From Pseudoalteromonas luteoviolacea (lineage in GTDB: Bacteria; Pseudomonadota; Gammaproteobacteria; Enterobacterales; Alteromonadaceae): 64,000 nucleotides of DNA. A program made the position numbers and the translations under genes. The first letter of the stretch is position 1, and each line of letters begins with the position of its first letter. Below, in pieces: positions 60,886 through 64,000 of this stretch. The notes beneath the pieces were generated by a model. That model ran no database searches and was not told the origin of the DNA. It worked only from the letters and a program-made list of their open reading frames with translations. The stretch is from positions 692,001 to 756,000 of the forward strand of contig NZ_JWIC01000010.1 of NCBI RefSeq assembly GCF_000814765.1, in the 5' to 3' direction.

Positions 60886-61491
60886 ATGTCATCCTGGATT
60901 TTAGGCCTGACAGGAGGCATAGGCGCAGGAAAAACCGCAGCAACGCGCTATTTTGAAAGCATGGGCATTGACGTGGTCGATGCCGATATTGTTGCACGTG
61001 AAGTCGTCATGCCGGGCTCAGTGGGATTAAATAGCATCATAGCACACTTTGGCGATGAGGTTTTGACCACAGAAGGTACGCTCAATAGAGCCAAATTACG
61101 CAGCATTATTTTTGACAATGAAGCGCAAAAAGATTGGTTAAATGCATTGCTACATCCGTTGATCAGAGAGCAACTTATCACGCAACTCGAGCAGGCAACG
61201 AGTCCTTACGCTATATTGTGCGCGCCATTGCTCTTTGAAAACGGCTTACAGCGTTTCTGTCATAAAACCTTGTTAATTGATGTGCCTGTAGAGGTGCAGA
61301 TTGCGCGCACCAGTGAGCGCGACAAAGTACCTCAAGAGCAGGTGAAAAATATTATTGCAGCGCAAATGAGCCGCGAAGATAAGTGCCAAAAAGCCGACCA
61401 CATTATCAATAACGACAGACCATTGATTGAAGTCCAATCAGACTTAGATAAATTACATCAAAACTTTTTAAACGCAGCGAAGGCCACTTAA
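60886..61491 (+). CDS. coaE: Dephospho-CoA kinase
   Basis: 201-aa enzyme for the last step of CoA synthesis. P-loop GLTGGIGAGKTAATRYF, then DVVDADIVAREVV, HPLIREQL, APLLFENGL and the lid with RTSERDKV. Directly after pilD, as in many gammaproteobacteria; pantothenate precursor beta-alanine may come from PanP (2.3 kb). Confidence 0.96.
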   Translation: MSSWILGLTGGIGAGKTAATRYFESMGIDVVDADIVAREVVMPGSVGLNSIIAHFGDEVLTTEGTLNRAKLRSIIFDNEAQKDWLNALLHPLIREQLITQLEQATSPYAILCAPLLFENGLQRFCHKTLLIDVPVEVQIARTSERDKVPQEQVKNIIAAQMSREDKCQKADHIINNDRPLIEVQSDLDKLHQNFLNAAKAT

Positions 61492-61548
61492 ACACTTTAT
61501 TTCTTGAATTTTATATAAATCTCTAGAATGATTATAGATGGGCTCCAT

Positions 61549-61575
61549 CACAATGATCACAATGAGCACAATTAC
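61549..61575 (+). repeat. Three 9-bp direct repeats upstream of pilB
   Basis: CACAATGAT, CACAATGAG and CACAATTAC in tandem, 49-75 bases before the pilB ATG. They could be binding sites for a regulator, or chance. Confidence 0.4.
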
Positions 61576-61623
61576 TGTTTATTTGCTACATTAATGTAAG
61601 CTGTTGAAGTATTAAAGGACATC

Positions 61624-63300
61624 ATGGAACATCACTCTCCATTACTGAGAAAATTCATCACCTTAGGTCGGGTTACGCCAGATCAAATAAAGGCGAAGCA
61701 AACCGAAGCAACGACCACGGCAGAACTGATATGCCTGTGCAGTGGCATGTCTGGTCAGGAACTTGCGGAGCAATGCCTTGATTTATTTCGTGTTCCCTAT
61801 TTTGATCTGAATGGCTTTGATGTTGAAAATGTGCCCAAAGACTTGATCAAAGAAAAACTGATCCGACAGCACTATTTGCTACCTCTGGTTAAAAAAGATC
61901 GCAAACTATTTATAGCGACTTCAGATCCCACGGATTACGGCGCTTTTGAAAACTTCGAGTTTAGTACCGGTCTACAATGTGAGATCGTGGTGGTTGATCA
62001 CAAACTGCTCGAACAAAAAATAGATCAGCTGTTTGACTCAAGCTCCGGCTTATCCCTGAGTGAAGATGAATTCAAAGAATTTGCCAGTCTTGATGTTGAA
62101 GATGAACCTCAAACGCAACAGCAAGATGAAGAAAAAGACGATGCGCCTATCATTGTCTACATCAATAAAATCTTGATGGATGCCATTAAAAAGGGAGCGT
62201 CAGATTTACACTTTGAACCCTATGAAAAAAAATACCGTGTCCGCTTTCGTATTGATGGCATTCTACATGAGATGGCCAGCCCACCGAACACGCTAGCTAG
62301 CCGACTATCTGCGCGAATTAAAGTCATGTCTCACCTAGACATCGCTGAAAAACGTAAACCGCAAGATGGGCGTATCAAGCTCAAAATCTCTGAGCGAAAA
62401 AGCATTGATTTTCGTGTCAGTACACTCCCGACCATGTGGGGTGAAAAAATTGTAATGCGGATACTCGACTCGTCTGCAGCCAAGTTAGGCATTGATGTAC
62501 TGGGCTATGAGCCAGAGCAAAAAGCACTATATTTAAGTGCGCTAGAGCAGCCACAAGGCATGATTTTAGTGACCGGCCCAACGGGTTCTGGTAAAACGGT
62601 TTCACTCTATACAGGCCTTAATATTTTGAATAAGCCTGAGCGAAATATCAGTACAGCAGAAGATCCGGTTGAAATTAACCTAGAGGGGATCAACCAAGTT
62701 CAGATCAATGCCAAGGCAGATATGACATTTGCTAATGCACTTAAGGCATTTTTACGTCAGGATCCTGATGTCGTAATGGTCGGTGAGATCAGGGACCTCG
62801 AAACCGCTGAGATCTCTATCAAAGCAGCTCAAACTGGTCACTTAGTCATGAGTACTTTGCATACTAATTCTGCGCCAGAAACACTGACACGTCTCCTGAA
62901 TATGGGGGTACCCGCATACAATGTTGCAAGCTCGGTGAGTTTAATTATTGCCCAGCGCCTCGCGCGAAGGTTGTGTCCAAAATGCAAAGAACCAGAAGAG
63001 CTACCAAAAGAGGAGCTGCTCAAACAAGGATTCACTGAAGAACAAGTGAAAGACATGACCCTGTATTCACCTAAAGGGTGTGATCACTGTACAGATGGCT
63101 ATAAAGGCCGCGTCGGTGTTTACGAGGTCGTTAAAATTACTCCTGAAATGTCGCATAAAATAATGGCGGGTGCGAACTCTCTAGAGATCGCCGAACTTGC
63201 CGACAAACTTGGTTTTGACAACTTACGTAAATCAGGCTTAAAAAAGGCGGCCGCTGGGGTAACTTCACTGGCCGAAATTAACCGCGTAACCAACTACTAG
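61624..63300 (+). CDS. pilB: Type IV pilus extension ATPase PilB
   Basis: 558-aa hexameric ATPase driving pilus extension. N-terminal MshEN/T2SSE-N region (about 1-145), then the ATPase core: Walker A GPTGSGKTVSLY, Asp box AEDPVEINLEGINQVQ, Walker B RQDPDVVMVGEIRD, His box TGHLVMSTLHTN, and a four-Cys zinc knuckle (LCPKCK and GCDHC). It sits between coaE and yacG rather than between pilA and pilC, with its own 132-base upstream region. AAAGGA ribosome site. Confidence 0.96.
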   Translation: MEHHSPLLRKFITLGRVTPDQIKAKQTEATTTAELICLCSGMSGQELAEQCLDLFRVPYFDLNGFDVENVPKDLIKEKLIRQHYLLPLVKKDRKLFIATSDPTDYGAFENFEFSTGLQCEIVVVDHKLLEQKIDQLFDSSSGLSLSEDEFKEFASLDVEDEPQTQQQDEEKDDAPIIVYINKILMDAIKKGASDLHFEPYEKKYRVRFRIDGILHEMASPPNTLASRLSARIKVMSHLDIAEKRKPQDGRIKLKISERKSIDFRVSTLPTMWGEKIVMRILDSSAAKLGIDVLGYEPEQKALYLSALEQPQGMILVTGPTGSGKTVSLYTGLNILNKPERNISTAEDPVEINLEGINQVQINAKADMTFANALKAFLRQDPDVVMVGEIRDLETAEISIKAAQTGHLVMSTLHTNSAPETLTRLLNMGVPAYNVASSVSLIIAQRLARRLCPKCKEPEELPKEELLKQGFTEEQVKDMTLYSPKGCDHCTDGYKGRVGVYEVVKITPEMSHKIMAGANSLEIAELADKLGFDNLRKSGLKKAAAGVTSLAEINRVTNY

Positions 63301-63317
63301 TCTCCCTGAAGCTCACT

Positions 63318-63350
63318 GGTATAGTTTGCTGCAAAGCAGTAAACTATACC
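63318..63350 (+). other. 15-bp stem-loop between pilB and yacG
   Basis: GGTATAGTTTGCTGC-AAA-GCAGTAAACTATACC, fully paired apart from one G-U, no T-run. CTCACT (63312-63317) and AGTGAG a little downstream could extend it. Confidence 0.55.
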
Positions 63351-63376
63351 ACTCTATAATACAGTGAGTATCTACT

Positions 63377-63616
63377 ATGCCAACAACGGTCCAATGCCCA
63401 ACATGCCAAAAAGAGGTTATCTGGTCGGCCCAAAGCCCACACCGTCCATTTTGCTCTAAACGTTGTCAACTGATAGATTTAGGTGAGTGGTCGGAAGAAA
63501 ACAACAAAATCTCAAGCCCCGTGCAAAGTACTGACTTAGCCCAACCAGACCCACAAGCATTGATTGAAGATATCGAGGCAATGCTCGCTAAAAACGAAGA
63601 TGACTTTTTTAAGTAA
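63377..63616 (+). CDS. yacG: DNA gyrase inhibitor YacG
   Basis: 79-aa zinc-binding protein that binds GyrB and inhibits gyrase in E. coli. Four zinc Cys: CPTC, then FCSKRC, followed by the conserved RCQLIDLGEWS. The acidic tail (IEDIEAMLAKNEDD) is common. Its stop region overlaps the convergent LysR gene by eight bases. Confidence 0.95.
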   Translation: MPTTVQCPTCQKEVIWSAQSPHRPFCSKRCQLIDLGEWSEENNKISSPVQSTDLAQPDPQALIEDIEAMLAKNEDDFFK

Positions 63617-64000
63617 ACTCTGGCGATTTAAACACCTCATATAGGGTGTTCATTCGCTCATGCACTTGCCAGTCTTGGCAGTAAAGATAATAATCAACGC
63701 TTGGTAAGTGCTCTGTGATTTCAATAAAGTCTACTTCAGATGCATATTTGTTCATCATCGATTGCGGCACAATCGCAAAGCCCATGCCCGCAGCGACTAA
63801 AGACAGCGTCGTCGATTTTGTCTTCACCTCTTGGATCACATTCATTTGTGCTTTTGCTTGCGAGAATACCGCTTCTATTTTTTCATGCAGTTTAGGCTGT
63901 AATGCCTTAGGGTAATGAATAAATGGTTTGCCACAGAACGTTTTTATCGATGTACTTTTATCCTCTATCAGCCATTGCTTTGGACAAGCAAAAACATAAT
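63609..64000 (-). CDS. LysR-family transcriptional regulator, C-terminal part
   Basis: The frame is open through the right edge, so only the last 130 or so residues are present. They match the C-terminal half of a LysR substrate-binding domain: YVFACPKQWLIEDKS, HYPKALQPKLHEKIEAVF, then TLSLVAAGMGFAIVPQSM, the hallmark GxGxAxxP loop. The DNA-binding part lies outside. A Met at 63845 is internal, not a start. Target genes unknown. Confidence 0.85.
   Translation of the reverse strand, partial: YVFACPKQWLIEDKSTSIKTFCGKPFIHYPKALQPKLHEKIEAVFSQAKAQMNVIQEVKTKSTTLSLVAAGMGFAIVPQSMMNKYASEVDFIEITEHLPSVDYYLYCQDWQVHERMNTLYEVFKSPEFT

Noticed and set aside
1..64000. tRNA or rRNA genes, CRISPR arrays, insertion sequences
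   Set aside because: I looked for these while reading the intergenic sequence and saw no convincing example; a dedicated tRNA or IS search was not possible here.

Overview
The window looks like chromosomal core DNA from a marine gammaproteobacterium of the Alteromonadales, most likely Pseudoalteromonas or a close relative. This is inferred from the protein families (PanP-type aspartate decarboxylase, ArcA/ArcB, FolE2, DUF3718, FapA, the nadC-pilA junction) and from conserved gene strings (rph-pyrE, gmk-rpoZ-spoT, rplU-rpmA-obgE opposite ispB, ampD-ampE). Base composition is moderately AT-rich and looks even. I see no rRNA, tRNA, CRISPR array, insertion sequence or intact prophage.

Layout. 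1-6.8 kb: the 3' end of a hybrid histidine kinase, a GAF-GGDEF diguanylate cyclase, panP, a membrane protein with degenerate GGDEF and EAL domains, and a divergent TrmB paralog. 6.8-7.8 kb: an accessory gap with its own promoter, a frameshifted double-glycine peptide gene, a structured RNA segment and a terminator. 7.8-13 kb (minus strand): mpl-ubiX-yadG-yadH and rph-pyrE. 13-15.2 kb: yicC, an intact 44-aa double-glycine-leader peptide, a gene that looks 5'-truncated and a small membrane protein. 15.5-28 kb: a chemoreceptor, gmk, rpoZ, spoT, ridA, a FapA-like protein, asnA/asnC, trmH, recG and gloA. 28-31.5 kb: a ribbon-helix-helix protein, a tyrosine-recombinase-like protein lacking key residues, galU, hpf and a DUF3718 protein. 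31.5-38.6 kb: folA, obgE, rpmA, rplU, ispB, yggX, mutY, trmB, rsmC. 38.8-44.1 kb: a sensor-kinase/YfiR-like pair, then arcA and arcB facing each other. 44.3-57.9 kb: folE2, a DUF2726 protein, mtnN and a CbiB-like gene, tyrS, mepM, radA, a tandem PilZ protein, ampE/ampD, nadC. 58-64 kb: type IV pilus genes pilA, pilC, pilD, with coaE, pilB displaced behind coaE, yacG, and the 3' end of a LysR-type regulator.

How it fits together. Most genes are housekeeping: nucleotide, cofactor and peptidoglycan metabolism, translation, stringent response and DNA repair. A recurring second theme is cyclic-di-GMP and surface behaviour: an active-looking cyclase with an I-site, a catalytically dead GGDEF/EAL receptor, a YfiR-like periplasmic protein paired with a histidine kinase, a double PilZ protein, a chemoreceptor and the pilus cluster.

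I did not find a clear-cut new multi-gene system. The least explained material is small: the two double-glycine peptides (about 7.2 and 14.1 kb), the structured RNA next to the first of them, the orphan recombinase-like protein, the YfiR/kinase pair, and several leader or 3' RNA structures. Start sites were moved from the longest open frame where Shine-Dalgarno spacing, promoters or family N-termini argue for it; each case is stated.
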